A stretch of DNA of 64,000 bases from Auriscalpium vulgare (lineage: Eukaryota; Basidiomycota; Agaricomycetes; Russulales; Auriscalpiaceae). The DNA is taken from positions 310,001-374,000 of the forward strand of contig JAHBBC010000005.1 of NCBI GenBank assembly GCA_019915015.1. The letters are read 5' to 3'. Positions 45,675-57,015 of the stretch are shown here, one piece after another; the first letter of the stretch is position 1; every line of letters begins with the position of its first letter. A program made the translations under genes and the position numbers. The notes under the pieces were generated by a model. The model was given only the letters and a program-made list of their open reading frames with translations. It did no database searches and was not told where the DNA came from.

Positions 45675-48135
45675 ATGGCTCCAGGAAAACCACGCAAGAC
45701 GTCCGCAGGAAAGCGCACGGCCGCAGGAGCGAAAGCGCCAGCGCCTGCGACCAAGAAAAAAGAGGCGGTCAAGGCCACCGCCCGTGCGGCGGACAAAGGA
45801 AGCACCAGGTCCCGCAAACCAACTGCCAAGGGTCACTCAGTCTCGCTGTCGCGCCCGGCATGCACACAAACTCACGCATTGCCAGCTGCCGCCGCCGCTA
45901 ACGTCCCGGCCAAAGTCGCTTCCAAGGAAGGGGGTGCGTCTTTGACGTGGCCTGCGGCCCGATTGCTGACTCGGAGCTTCCCAGCAGCGAGCACCAAGAC
46001 GACGACCAAGGTTGCCGCCACGCGCAAGCCGCCAGCCAGCCGGACCAATGCGCCCACATCAAGCAAGCGCAAGGCTGCCGACGCCGACGCTGTGGGCCTA
46101 GCCACTAAGAAACAAAAGGGTCGTAAGTGCGTGCAACACGTTGAACTCACCAGCGCTCACCTGGCCCGCAGTGCCTGCTTCTGAGGCCATCGACGCAGAG
46201 CTTGCGGACAACATCGTCATCGACGTTGGTACCGGTAAGCCTGTGCAGACGATCCATTAGCTTGCACTGACAGCAGGCGGCGGGACACACACGGGTCTCA
46301 CAGAGGAAAGCGAGAGCGGCTCTGACGAAGAGTTTGTCAACGAGTCCGACGCTGTCGCTGAAGAAGACGAGGACTTCGGGGCAGTTGGTGCCAATGATGA
46401 TGTCGAAGAAGAAGCGGGGCAAGCGGCTACGACAAAGCCTCACAAGAGAGGGAAAACGGCGGCAGAGAGCCAGTTCGAGGTCGCGGTGAGAGTGTCAGTG
46501 TTCAGCTGCACTTTCCAGCGCTAAGTTAACGGTCAGATTCCACGCTGGACGTCCGAGGCCAGAAAGGCGCCCAAAGAAGCCAGGGCGCCTGCTCAGAAGC
46601 CGCCCACCAAGGCGCCGACAGCGTCGTCGCGTGGACCCCCTCGACCTCGACGGCTACATCTCGAGTCAGACGATGACGAGCCTGCCGCCTCCGTTCACTC
46701 ACTGGTAAGTCGACGCGCGTCGCGGCGCGCATGTCATATGGCTATTTGCATGCTAACTGATCGCACTGTCGTAGCCTGAGGACGAAGGCGCCAACAACAG
46801 CGACGGCCACGTCACGCCGCTCGATGGGCCCGCCCTCGCTCCCAAAGACAAAACACCCTCCGCAGCATCCCCTCCCGCCTCTGTGCACAGGTCATCCGCT
46901 ACGTACAAGGACACCGGCGACGCGCAGGCAGCGTCTAGAGCGGTGAGCATGGCGTCGGGCCCAGCAGATGCACAGCCCGAGGCCGCAGCCTGCGCTGCCA
47001 ACAGGGATACATCCGCCGCGCTGAGTTCTGATGTGCAGGTAGTGCCTCCGAAAGAAGGAGCGAAGCTGAGGATCCGCGAGCAGCCAGAGACGGTCACCAA
47101 GGTCATCCAGCACGCCAACAAGCATGAGATGCCTGAATTCATCTGCTTCAAGAATGGCTTTCCTTCCCAGATCGAACGCCTGCCCCTCCTCCGACAGGCC
47201 CTCGTGGATGCAGCGAAGGCGGGTGGATATACGGAGATAGAGGAACGTTTGCGGGCTGACCGTGCCTATGCAGACAGCATGGCGCGCATCGTGCGTCATC
47301 CTCCGCTGCTCCGTCTTATCATTTCTGACAGCTGGCGCTCTGCTGCTTTGGTTCTCTATCTAGCCTGAAGGACGCATCTCCAACCTTCGCAGTAAGATCA
47401 AGCTGGCCGCAGATCAGTGTGTCATGAATGCGTATGAGCTCCCTGCGATCGCGGCGCCCCGCTTTGTCCGCCACATCCACATGCTCAGAGACCCCAAGGA
47501 CGTCCCGATGCTGTACACATACCCAAGCATCGGTGCGGCTATGGTGCGTCCTTGAGTTGCAGACCCGCCGGCTACATTCTAACATACCCCTCCCTGCTAG
47601 AGCGAGCAGTTCAATATGCAACGTCCCTACTGCCACCCCGCTATTATCACCGTCCTCCATAACTCATTCTTTGGCACAAAGGCCGCCGCGCGCTTCAAGG
47701 TTGACAAGTACATGGCTGCCGGGCGTGGCGACAATCCCGAGCTGCCCATTGCCATGGTGGCGTTGGCTGCGACTGCGGTGCGTTCGGTCTTACGTTCACT
47801 ATTGATGTTGCTACATGTTTTACAGGTGTACGTCGCCCTCGAGGCCTACGCGCTGGGCCCGGAAGCGACGCATGTGGAATTTGAGGCCAACAAGTACACC
47901 AAGATCTACTGTGATCACGTCGAAACCCTCGAGGAGATCCTCCTCGAAGATGAAGGCAAGTTCTCGGCGCTCATGGCCCATCTCTTCAAGGCGGCATCGT
48001 GAGTTCCCCGACACCCTCCCCAGCACGTTTGACTGCGGTGATGTGCTGACCGTTGTCTGCTGATTTAGGGGCATGAAGACGGGTAGTTCTGCCCGGCGCG
48101 TGGACACGTCCAAGATCGCGTCGACGTTTGACTGA
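45675..48135 (+). CDS. DUF6532-domain protein, nine exons
   Basis: ATG at 45675 opens a Lys/Ala/Pro-rich, likely nuclear N-terminus (MAPGKPRKTSAGKR). Acidic exons follow (EESESGSDEEFVNES), then the folded region: HEMPEFICFKNGFPSQIERL, FVRHIHMLRDPKDVPMLYTY, ITVLHNSFFGTKAAARFKVD, MVALAATAVYVALEAYALG and EANKYTKIYCDHVETLEEIL. The stop is at 48133-48135. Eight introns, all GT..AG, keep one frame of about 580 residues. DUF6532 is an expanded basidiomycete domain of unknown function. The divergent pairing suggests a transposon-linked role, but that is inference. No break is seen. Confidence 0.7.
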
Positions 48136-48256
48136 GGCCTCAACGGAACGTCGCTGCCGGCGTATGCAAGATAGCGCTCGAGGAGATTCCATTCGACTTG
48201 GATGGTCTCGCACTCTGTCGGACTCGCTGCCATGCCTCTCATACCCCTTTTGTTGA

Positions 48257-49635
48257 CTTGGGGTCAGTGGCCATTGCAAGCATGGCAGTACGATCACTAT
48301 AATCATTCTTTACTTTTCTTAATATTACATATGATAACAACAGATGCTAAGCCACTATATTCTCTACTCAGTGTATTAGGCTCAGTTAAATTATAACTTT
48401 AACATATGCTGTTCGGTTTCTGTAGAAAGAGCACAGGCTCCAGTCTGGCTATGTGTGGAACCAGAATTGTGATATGTGACATATGCAAGTATATATTTAG
48501 TAGGGTTTCATGTACTTCACCTGGTACTAACAGATCCTATAGTTAGTTCCAACCTAGCATGCTCAGCAATAGTTTCATACCCATCTGTCTGTAATTCTAA
48601 CAGCTCAAAGACTTTGAAAGGTCCAGAGAGGTAATCTATTCTGCATGGGAGCGTCATCTACTCTCATAAAGTCTGGGAGACACAGTGAAAGATATATTGC
48701 AAAATGTTTAATTCAAAAACAAAGAGAACATAAAATGTATGCAGTTCTGACAGATATTGCATGACTTTATTACATACTGTTGCATATGTGTACCTTTGAC
48801 CTAGATAAAAATGGTATAAAACACAAACATAGAGTATGGTACATTGTTCTATTATACTGAGGACTTATGATCATTTTACAATGGCAATTGAAATAACAAC
48901 TCTATATATTCCGTATATAAAGTAATGAATATATGAAATGAAGGTTATACAACCCTCCTGTAGACTCATGGAGAACATGATTAGATAGTACTGAATTTTA
49001 CAAGTCCAGTGATACCAAGATTGTCTTGATTGAATAAGAATTGGCCAAGATATGGACTGTTCTGAACCCATGGGAATAATATACCATCTTTGGTCCCACC
49101 TCGGGTGTTTACGGCCATCCAGGTGTCGCACTTGTGAAAGTGCGACACCTCGATGGCCGTAAACACCCGGGTGGCCATTCCTATGCCCATATATGGTAAC
49201 TCAAATGGCAACACAGATATATATACAATTTGAAGCTGCTTCAAAGGATCTTCTACATTGTTATAGGCTATTCTATGAGGTCTCTTCATATCATAGTCCC
49301 CAGGTCCCAAATACGGTACATTTTGAGTACCGTGGGAAAGTACTACCAAAAATAGTAAGTATGAACACTTGCTTTGTAAGCTTAGATCACTCAAAATCAC
49401 GCTCATATCTGTACTCATTGGCCCAGAAATTGCAAAATACTGTCGTAAACGCGACACTTTTCATACTTCATATGTGCAAAAGAGACCTAGGGATCAAAGC
49501 TGACAGAGATATACCATATTAGGCAGGAGTTACGACGCGACTTGACCGTGGGAGTCAACTTCCTAGAGCGACTCATAAAAATGTGCGACGAAAAGCCTGA
49601 CCTGTGGATTAAATAAACGATTATAGTAATCGTAA
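48257..49635 (+). mobile_element. Helentron-like non-autonomous element, long subfamily (H4)
   Basis: The 1379-bp element begins CTTGGGGTCAGTGGCC and ends with the hairpin ACGATTATAGTAATCGT plus AA. Its first end carries the GCCAT..ATGGC hairpin and the internal TACGATCACTATAATC half-repeat. An internal inverted repeat GGTGTTTACGGCCATCCAGG lies near 49106-49170. It lies 121 bp beyond the DUF6532 stop, between an A and a T, with no duplication. It is the clearest complete plus-strand copy. Confidence 0.8.
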
Positions 49636-51274
49636 TTCCTTCTTTCTTTGGGGCAGCGCTCATCACCCCATCTCTGCATTGCATTCTATCTATTTGTTTC
49701 CTGGTCCCTCATTTTTGGTGTATCTGGCGCCTCTCTTCTGTGTGCTTACAGTTGCTTACTGCATTATGATATTCCCTAATTAGCTGAATTATATCATGGT
49801 TTCTGCTGGTTAATGAGTGCTCATGAGCAACAATGAGAGCAATGAATTCGGAGCAGGTGGAGAATTGTGAGCTGTGTATGAGCATTGATTTGGGCTAATA
49901 GGTGCTTATAAAAGTCGGGGGTAAGCTAATTGGGCCTGTTGCTTGCTGAGCACTCATGACTGCTAATAAGTGAAAATCAGGGCTAATTATGGGGGAGGGG
50001 GGTCCCTGATGGAGCCTTTCATGCTGTTTGTCCGTTGCGAGCGGCCGCCGGTCCCTTGGCATTGACCACACGTATGTGGATTGCTGGTCTCTCCCTTTGC
50101 ATATTTGGATAGACTGAATTCCTTTGGCACCCTGCATGCATGGTCTAGTTACCAGGCAACTTCTGCAACATGGATACTCCGCCACTCCCAACAAACTAAC
50201 CGACAAGATCTATGGGGTGCTCTGGATTGCCGAGTGTCGCTTGACAAATGCGAGTGTCGCTCGACAAATGCGCGCTTCTTGTCTGCAGCTGGTTGTTCTT
50301 GTGGGTCCCCCTCGCTCAAGATATTGTGCGCACTCACTGGTTACAGTATCATTGCCTTACCTGGGAAGCTGCGATGATGAGATGAAGCATTTCCTTGGAT
50401 GGATTTAGGTTTGTTCTCCTTCTCCCAGTGGAAAGGTAATATTACGTATGGGTTCCTGAAGATTGGCCTAGTTCCGTATCAGCAAACAAAGATCTTCAAC
50501 CCCGGCTAAAACGGGAGGACACGTCGACTCCGCAGTGCATTGGTCTCCTAACCGCGTTCAAAGCGAGATCCTCTTGCGTTTTATTTTTCCGGTGCCAGCT
50601 GCGGCCACTCCCTTACGAAGGACTGTCTCCGGGCACATCGGCCGTCGGGCATGTAGCCGAGATTTGACATCCTATACGCGTGGCCGTCCCTGGACCATAC
50701 TTTGTCGTGTTCCGTCCCTGCACCATACTTTGTCGCGTCAATCTCCTGACCGCGTTAAACAGAACATTCTTCGTCGGGTTTTATCGGCCGTCGGTTAACT
50801 GGCCAAAAACAGTACCAGGTCTGTCTCCTTGCAATCCGTAGTCTCAAACTGAAGATGTGCCTCTGCAGTTATTCTCCGTTGTGCACCCCCAATCGTAGAT
50901 GTTACTCGGGCTAATCTACCCACCGGTTGGTAATAACAATGCAGGTCAGTGCGCCCGTCCTCTGGGCCATGCCGTATTCATTGCTCTGGACACGGTACAC
51001 TCCGGGTCCATCCCCAACGGATTTTTTTCCTCTCTAGCCAATGAGTGCTCTGCCTCAGGGTAACGCTGTGTAGTAAGCTTGACATGTAGAACACCGGTTG
51101 TGTCTGCAATTTTCTACAAGTTGATATTCTCACAAAGTCGCTTAGCTGTTGCTTGCTGTATATAAGAGCATCACTGCCGTCTCATGAGTGTCAGTTTGCC
51201 CCCACACGCAGACTACCTCTTCGACTACTTGCTCCTCATTGACTACTCACTGCTCTTCTCAACCCTCCCTTCAA
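49636..51274. other. No gene recognised; promoter-like segment near the right end
   Basis: A TATA-like TGTATATAAGAGC lies at about 51158-51170 and is followed by a CT-rich stretch, like an LTR or gene promoter with no gene left behind it. A diverged pair of CCGCGTT..CGTTTTAT/GGTTTTAT segments occurs near 50555 and 50750. No domain-bearing frame was found. Confidence 0.3.
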
Positions 51275-53280
51275 TTACGATTACTATAATCGTTTAGTTA
51301 ATCCACAGGTCAGGCTTTTCGTCGCACATTTTTATGAGTCGCTTTAGGAAGTTGACTCCCACGGTTAAGTCGCGTCGTAACTCCTGCCTAATATGGTATA
51401 TCTCTGTCAGCTTTGATCCCTAGGTCTCTTTTGCACATATGAAGTATGAAAAGTGTCGCGTTTACAACAGTATTTTGCAATTTCTGGGCCAATGAGTACA
51501 GATATGAGCGTGATTTTTACGATTACTATAATCGTTTATTTAATCCACAGGTCAGGTTTTTTGTCGCACATTTTTATGAGTCGCTCTAGGAAGTTGGCTC
51601 CCACGGTCAAGTCGCGTCGTGACACCTGCCTAATATGGTATATCTCAGTCAGCTTTGATTCCTAGGTCTCTTGCATAATTGAACCATCAAAGTGTCGCGT
51701 TTACGCTAGTATTTTGCAATTTCTGGGCCAATGAGTACAGATATGAGCATGATTTTGAGTGATCTAATTTGACAAAGCAAGTGTTCATACTTACTATTTT
51801 TGGTATTACTTTCCCATGGTACTCGAAATGTACCCTATCTGGGACCTGGGGACTAGGATATGAAGGGACCTCATAGAATAGCCTATGACAATGTAGAAAA
51901 TCCTTTGAAGCAGCTTCAAAAGGTATATATATATATGTTGCCATTTGAGTTACTATATATGGGCATAGGAATGGCCACCCGGGTGTTTACGGCCATCCAG
52001 GTGTCACACTTGTGAAAGTGCGACACCTGGATGGCCGTAAACACCCGAGGTAGGACCAAAGATGGTATATTATTCCCACGGGTTCAGAGCAGACCATATC
52101 TTGGCCAATTTTTATTCAATCAGGACAATCTTGGTATCACTGGACTCCTAAAAATCAGCTCTATTTTACCATGTATTACATGAGTCTACATGAGGGTTGT
52201 ATAGCCTTCATTTCAGATGTTTATCACTTTATATACAGCATATATAGAGTTAATATGTCAATTGCCATTGTAAAATGATCATAATTCCTCAGTATAATGA
52301 GTCAATGTACCAACTCTATTTGTGTGATTTTTACCATTTTTAGGTAGGTCAAAGGTACACTTAGGCAACAGTATGTAATAAATTCAAGCAATATTCTGTT
52401 AGAACTGCATACATTTTATCTTCTCTTTGTCTTTTGATTAAATATTTTGCCATATATCTTTCACTGCGTCTCCCAGACTTTATGAGAGTACATGAAGCTC
52501 TCATGCAGCATAGATTACCTCTCGAGACCTTACAAAGTCTTTGAGCTGTCAGAATTACAGATGGACGGGTGTTAGTCTCTCGCTGAGCATGCTAAGTCAA
52601 AACTATATAGGTGGGATCTGTTAGCACCAGGTGGAGTACATGAAGTACCCCACAAAATATATACCAGCATATGTCACACATCACAATTCTAGTTCCACAT
52701 ACAGCCATACTAGAGCTTGTGCTCTATTTATAGAAACCTAACAGCATGTGTTATAGCTATAATTGAACTGAGCCTAATACAGTAAGTAGAGAATATAATG
52801 GCTTAGCATCTGTTGTTATCACATAAAATATGTAAGAAAACTAGATATAATAAGAATGATTATAGTAATTGTACTGCCATGCTTGCAATGGCCACTGACC
52901 CCAAGTGAGTAATCTAAGCTTACAAAGCAAGTGTTCATACTTACTATTTTTGGTAGTACTTTCCCACGGTACTCAAAATGTACCGTATTTGGGACCTGGG
53001 GACTATGATATGAAGAGACCTCATAGAATAGCCTATAACAATGTAGAAGATCCTTTGAAGCAGCTTCAAATTGTATATATATCTGTGTTGCCATTTGAGT
53101 TACCATATATGGGCATAGGAATGGCCACCCAGGTGTTTACGGCCATCGAGGTGTCGCACTTTCACAAGTGCGACACCTGGATGGCCGTAAACACCCGAGG
53201 TGGGACCAAAGATGGTATATTATTCCCACGGGTTCAGAACAGTCTATATCTTGGTCAATTCTTATTCAATCAAGACAATC
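51275..53280 (-). mobile_element. Helentron-like long element, host copy of a nested pair (H5)
   Basis: Its hairpin end is at 51275 and its sequence runs to 51516, where another copy is inserted. It resumes at 52906 (TGAGTAATCTAAGC) and stops abruptly at about 53280, roughly 790 bp short of the CTTG end. The break point near 53280 (CAAGACAATC) matches the corresponding position in H4, so this is a truncated copy. Confidence 0.75.
51517..52905 (-). mobile_element. Helentron-like long element inserted into a sibling (H6)
   Basis: This complete 1389-bp copy is nearly identical to 5006-6395. It lies in H5 between TGATTT and TGAGTAATC. The uninterrupted sibling at 48257-49635 reads GATTTTGAGTGATC (complement), so the insertion added or removed no base. 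This gives the cleanest definition of the element's ends. Confidence 0.85.
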
Positions 53281-54250
53281 CCCGACTTCACACAAAGTGT
53301 GGAGGAGGGCTTATCTGCACTGAACATGTAACGGCCTCTACAAGTAGTTTTCCCGCCGTTTTCCCGCCGTGGGATATTAGTTTTTGTGGCTGTGAACTCC
53401 GGGTATCCGGGTAGATGGATTCCGATCGATTGCTCGCTGGCCGTCTGTCTCCGCCTCCGTGTTCATCTCTTGCTCTCGTGTTGTGGTCTTTCCCTCTCGT
53501 GTTGTGGCCTTTAGCTCTCTTCTAGCGTCATCATCGTCGGCATCAACATCTTCGGCAACAACGATTGCATGCACTTTGGACTGCATTGCACCTCTCAACC
53601 CCTTCTTTTTCTCTTGTGCTCTCGTCCACATCTGTCGCTCTCGCCTGTCGGTCGCCACGTCGTTTGTCGGATCATTGCCACGCGGGATCGTTCGCTGTAT
53701 GTACCAGGTGAGATGTTTGTTGGCTTTTGATTGTGACTTTTATGGCTTCGAATGGGGCCGATTGTCATGAATCTCCTTGTTTCTTCCTGACATCATAGGA
53801 CTTACCTCATCTTTGGATCCCTTGTTCTACTTTGGTACATTCCTTGTCCTTTCCTTCTAAGGTATCCCTTGTTCTCATTTAGGTATACCTTGTATCCCTT
53901 TGGAGATGTCCCTTGTTCTCCTTGGGTCTATCCCTTGTTCCCACTTCTGGATTCCCTTGTTCTCTTTTGGTACATCCCTTATGCTCTGGCCTATAAGTAC
54001 TCAGTAGATATCTCAGTAGCACCCCAGCTTGTTCTCCTAGTCTTACCTGGTCATTGTATCCCTTTGCATCATGTCTCTGCTTCGTCTCTAAGTGTTATGG
54101 CTTGGAAGGCTCTTGACTTAGGTCATTGCTGACTGGGTTCAACTTGACACCGATGATGTCCATCGGGCGTTGCATATCGCTGTATGTCACAGCACATACG
54201 ATTTAGGTGCATTGAGTGGTCGAGCAGGGACGGTGCAGGGTCTGGCTATA
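53281..54250. other. No intact gene; contains a degenerate tandem repeat
   Basis: There is a doubled TTTTCCCGCCG near 53350 and a pyrimidine-rich stretch. A weak frame near 54130-54245 (DWVQLDTDDVHRALHIAVCH) may be the N-terminal part of the gene fragment at 54268-54569, separated by stops. Confidence 0.35.
53815..53990. repeat. Degenerate tandem repeat, 21-25-bp unit
   Basis: About seven copies of TCCCTTGTTCTCYTTTGGTA-like units, each with several changes and length differences. The frames across it change between copies, so it is not coding. Confidence 0.65.
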
Positions 54251-54267
54251 GTTATCTAGCCGGTGTT

Positions 54268-54569
54268 TGCATGCGTTGGGCGGCGACGTCTGGTATGTGG
54301 CTAACTCTGTGGACATTGTGCGCACCCGCTATCGTTTGGACGAGCCTACATCCCCTCGTGCTCGCGCCTCAACCCCTCCAACTGCGTCGTCGTCCTCACA
54401 GCCCATCAAGAAGAAGATCCGCTTCACAGAGGCAGTCGTCGACAGCGATGATGACATGACAGGGAAGGGAAAATCAAAGTCAAAGCCCAAGGAGACCCGC
54501 CACGCGACGCCCTTCGTACATAGCGAGAAGGAGCCAACGATCTTCCCCATGGATGAAGACTTGAACTAG
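54268..54569 (+). pseudogene. C-terminal fragment of an unknown gene
   Basis: The frame reads HALGGDVWYVANSVDIVRTR, a Pro/Ser-rich stretch, KKKIRFTEAVVDSDDDMTGK and a basic/acidic tail to a stop at 54567-54569. The upstream companion segment (54130-54245) has stops and needs a frame change. The basic and acidic tail suggests a nuclear protein. Function unknown. Confidence 0.4.
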
Positions 54570-55178
54570 ACTGTCTGTGAATCTCATCCTCATCCTCCTA
54601 TAAACCCACGCTGACGTTATCGATAAATTGTACAGATACGCCGTCACTTCCGCCCCTCCATCTCATGGTCTATATCGCTGCGTCTCTGCTCTATATATTC
54701 CTCATTGAACTCCTTTATCTCTTTTTCCGCTTATTCCTCATTGAACTCCTTTATCTCTTTTTCCGCTTAGACTGATCACCCTTGTTCTTCCTATGAGTAA
54801 CCCTTCCTACCTGCTTCCTTCGTCGTTCACTCCTGTAGAAAATTATACAAAATATTTCTATAAAAATTTCCACGTATATTCCGACCATTCCATCCATCTG
54901 ATGACTACCATAAAACATTAGAATGAAAATCCATAAAAAAATAGTCTACATGTGTACTTTGCTACTTTCGCGCTGACGACTTGATACGCTCTACTTAGCT
55001 CCTGCATTATGCCCCGTCTTACCTCATATTCTCTTCTCTTTGACATCCTCGCAATACACTTGCTTGACTGTCTATCGGTCTGTCCATGAATTCCGTTGAG
55101 TCAGAAAAAAAATACAAAATACGATCCTCAAATCTCAAACATAGCGAAGTCGGGGACCGGCGCCCGCGCCGCTACGAG
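54570..55178. other. AT-rich stretch, no gene recognised
   Basis: A 49-bp segment (CCTCATTGAACTCCTTTATC and following) is tandemly duplicated near 54700-54770. Otherwise nothing is recognised. Confidence 0.4.
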
Positions 55179-55952
55179 ATCTTGGTATCACTGGACTCGT
55201 AAAATTCAGTACTATCTAATCATGTTCTCTATGAGTCTATAGGAGGGTTGTATAACCTTCATTTCATATATTCATTACTTTATATACAAAATATATAGAG
55301 TTGTTATTTCAATTGCCATTGTAAAATGATTATAAGTCCTCAGTATAATAGAACAATGTACCATACTCTATGTTTGTGTTTTATACCATTTTTATCTAAG
55401 TCAAAGGTACACATATGCAACAGTATGTAATAAATTCATGCAATATCTGTCAGAACTGCATACATTTTATGTTCTCTTTGTTTTTGAATTAAACATTTTG
55501 CAATATATCTTTCACTGTGTCTCCCAGACTTTATGAGAGTAGATGACGCTCCCATGCAGAATAGATTACCTCTCTGGACCTTTCAAAGTCTTTGAGCTGT
55601 TAGAATTACAGACAGATGGGTATGAAACTATTGCTGAGCATGCTAGGTTGGAACTAACTATAGGATCTGTTAGTACCAGGTGAAGTACATGAAACCCTAC
55701 TAAATATATACTTGCATATGTCACATATCACAATTCTGGTTCCACACATAGCCAGACTGGAGCCTGTGCTCTTTCTACAGAAACCGAACAGCATATGTTA
55801 TAGTTATAATTTAATTGAGCCTAATACACTGAGTAGAGAATATAGTGGCTTAGCATCTGTTGTTATCATATGTAATATTTAAGAAAAGTAAATATAAAAA
55901 GAATGATTATAGTGATCGTACTGCCATGCTTGCAATGGCTACTGACCCCAAG
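55179..55952 (-). mobile_element. Helentron-like long element, CTTG-end half (H7, truncated)
   Basis: The copy runs from a break at about 55179 to the CTTG end at 55952, with the GCCATTGCAAGCATGGC hairpin region. The hairpin end is missing. It sits directly before the coding fragment at 55965. Confidence 0.75.
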
Positions 55953-55964
55953 TCCATCATTTCA

Positions 55965-56123
55965 ATGGCGCCAACCACCAGATCCACCCAGTCTTCCAAG
56001 ACTTCTACAGCCCGTTACGTCGGGCAGCCAGTCCTTGCGCGTACGAAACTGTAAGTTCTTGATTGTCTGTGTACTGTCGTCTTGACTAATAACTTGCCTT
56101 GTTTTAGCGGCGCTCTTATTGGA
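55965..56123 (+). pseudogene. N-terminal exon of an unknown gene, cut by an element
   Basis: ATG at 55965 gives MAPTTRSTQSSKTSTARYVG and then RTKL, followed by an intron (GTAAGT..TTTTAG, about 56051-56107) and a few codons of a second exon. The next element begins at 56124 and ends the gene. Function unknown. Confidence 0.45.
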
Positions 56124-56180
56124 CTTGGTGTGAAATGGCCAGTGCACGCATGGCAGTACAATTACTCTTAATCGTTGGGA
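56124..56180 (+). mobile_element. CTTG end of the third Helentron-like subfamily (H8, truncated)
   Basis: The sequence CTTGGTGTGAAATGGCCAGT continues to GCATGGCAGTACAATTACTC and TTAATCG. The CTCT loop matches the hairpin end at 1895-2028 (AGAG on the other side). The element stops before the gypsy fragment at 56200. Confidence 0.6.
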
Positions 56181-56199
56181 GGGAGGAGGGCAGGTATTT

Positions 56200-56520
56200 T
56201 CTTGATTTGAAGATAGACTGAATTACAGATTATCAACAAAGGCGTTGTGTCAGCCATAAGGTAGATGTTGTTTGGGTTAACACGTGTCTTGTCTGGAAGA
56301 ACAAGTTTGTTATGTCCTTCTTACCCCAGATCTTCTTCCCCTTTGTGGAATCAGTGAGGATATTCTCAATACACGAAAGGGGTAAGAGTCTGGGACAGTT
56401 TTGGCATTGAGCACACTGTAGTTGTTCACCTCCTGTGGGAGGGTGGTGAAGTCTGCCTTCAGGATGATAAAGGCGGGCAACACCTAGGGACTCAACAAGG
56501 GGGCAAATCCTCCCCGTGGC
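56200..56520 (-). pseudogene. Ty3/gypsy reverse transcriptase fragment (second family)
   Basis: Minus-strand frames, joined by frame changes, read FIILKADFTTLPQEVNNYSV, LNAKTVPDSYP, CIENILTDSTKGKKIWGKKD and ITNLFFQTR, then NNIYLMADTTP. This is the RT palm start of a family different from the one at 4838-11278. Both ends are truncated. Confidence 0.6.
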
Positions 56521-57015
56521 CACATGCTAGTTGAGGAGGGTGCACCATGCTTTTGCAAGGACAGCTGTATGATTGTGTTGCAATTTTCTGCATAGCATCC
56601 TTGAGTCAGATGCAGTGATAGAGGGCCAAGATTCAAGGGCTATGCATTGCATTTGGTGGACTGCTCTAGATGCTTGGGTGAGTTGGGTGAGCCATGCGGT
56701 AATGTGGCTGGCTGCGTGCGGACAGGTGATGCAACTGCATAGGGATGCTAGGGCAAAGCTGTGGTATTGACTGCGAGTGTGTGCCAGCTTGTCTAAATAT
56801 ATAGCGAGTTGGTGCGACCTTGGGCAAATATTGCAAGACTGTGGCAAACATCATCTGACAATGTGCAAGTGTGAGCGAGCGTCAGGCAAACTGCATGGAG
56901 CTACTGTGCAAACAGCTACAGAGCTAGCTGTCGTGTGAGTGGGTGAGTGAAAGTGATAGCATTGGGGATACCTGGTGAAGATAGGAGCTGCTGCATAAGC
57001 GCCGCAGTGCATCAA
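56521..57015. other. No gene recognised
   Basis: Frames on the minus strand are short and without domains. The sequence lies between the gypsy fragment and the inverted-repeat element. Confidence 0.4.
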
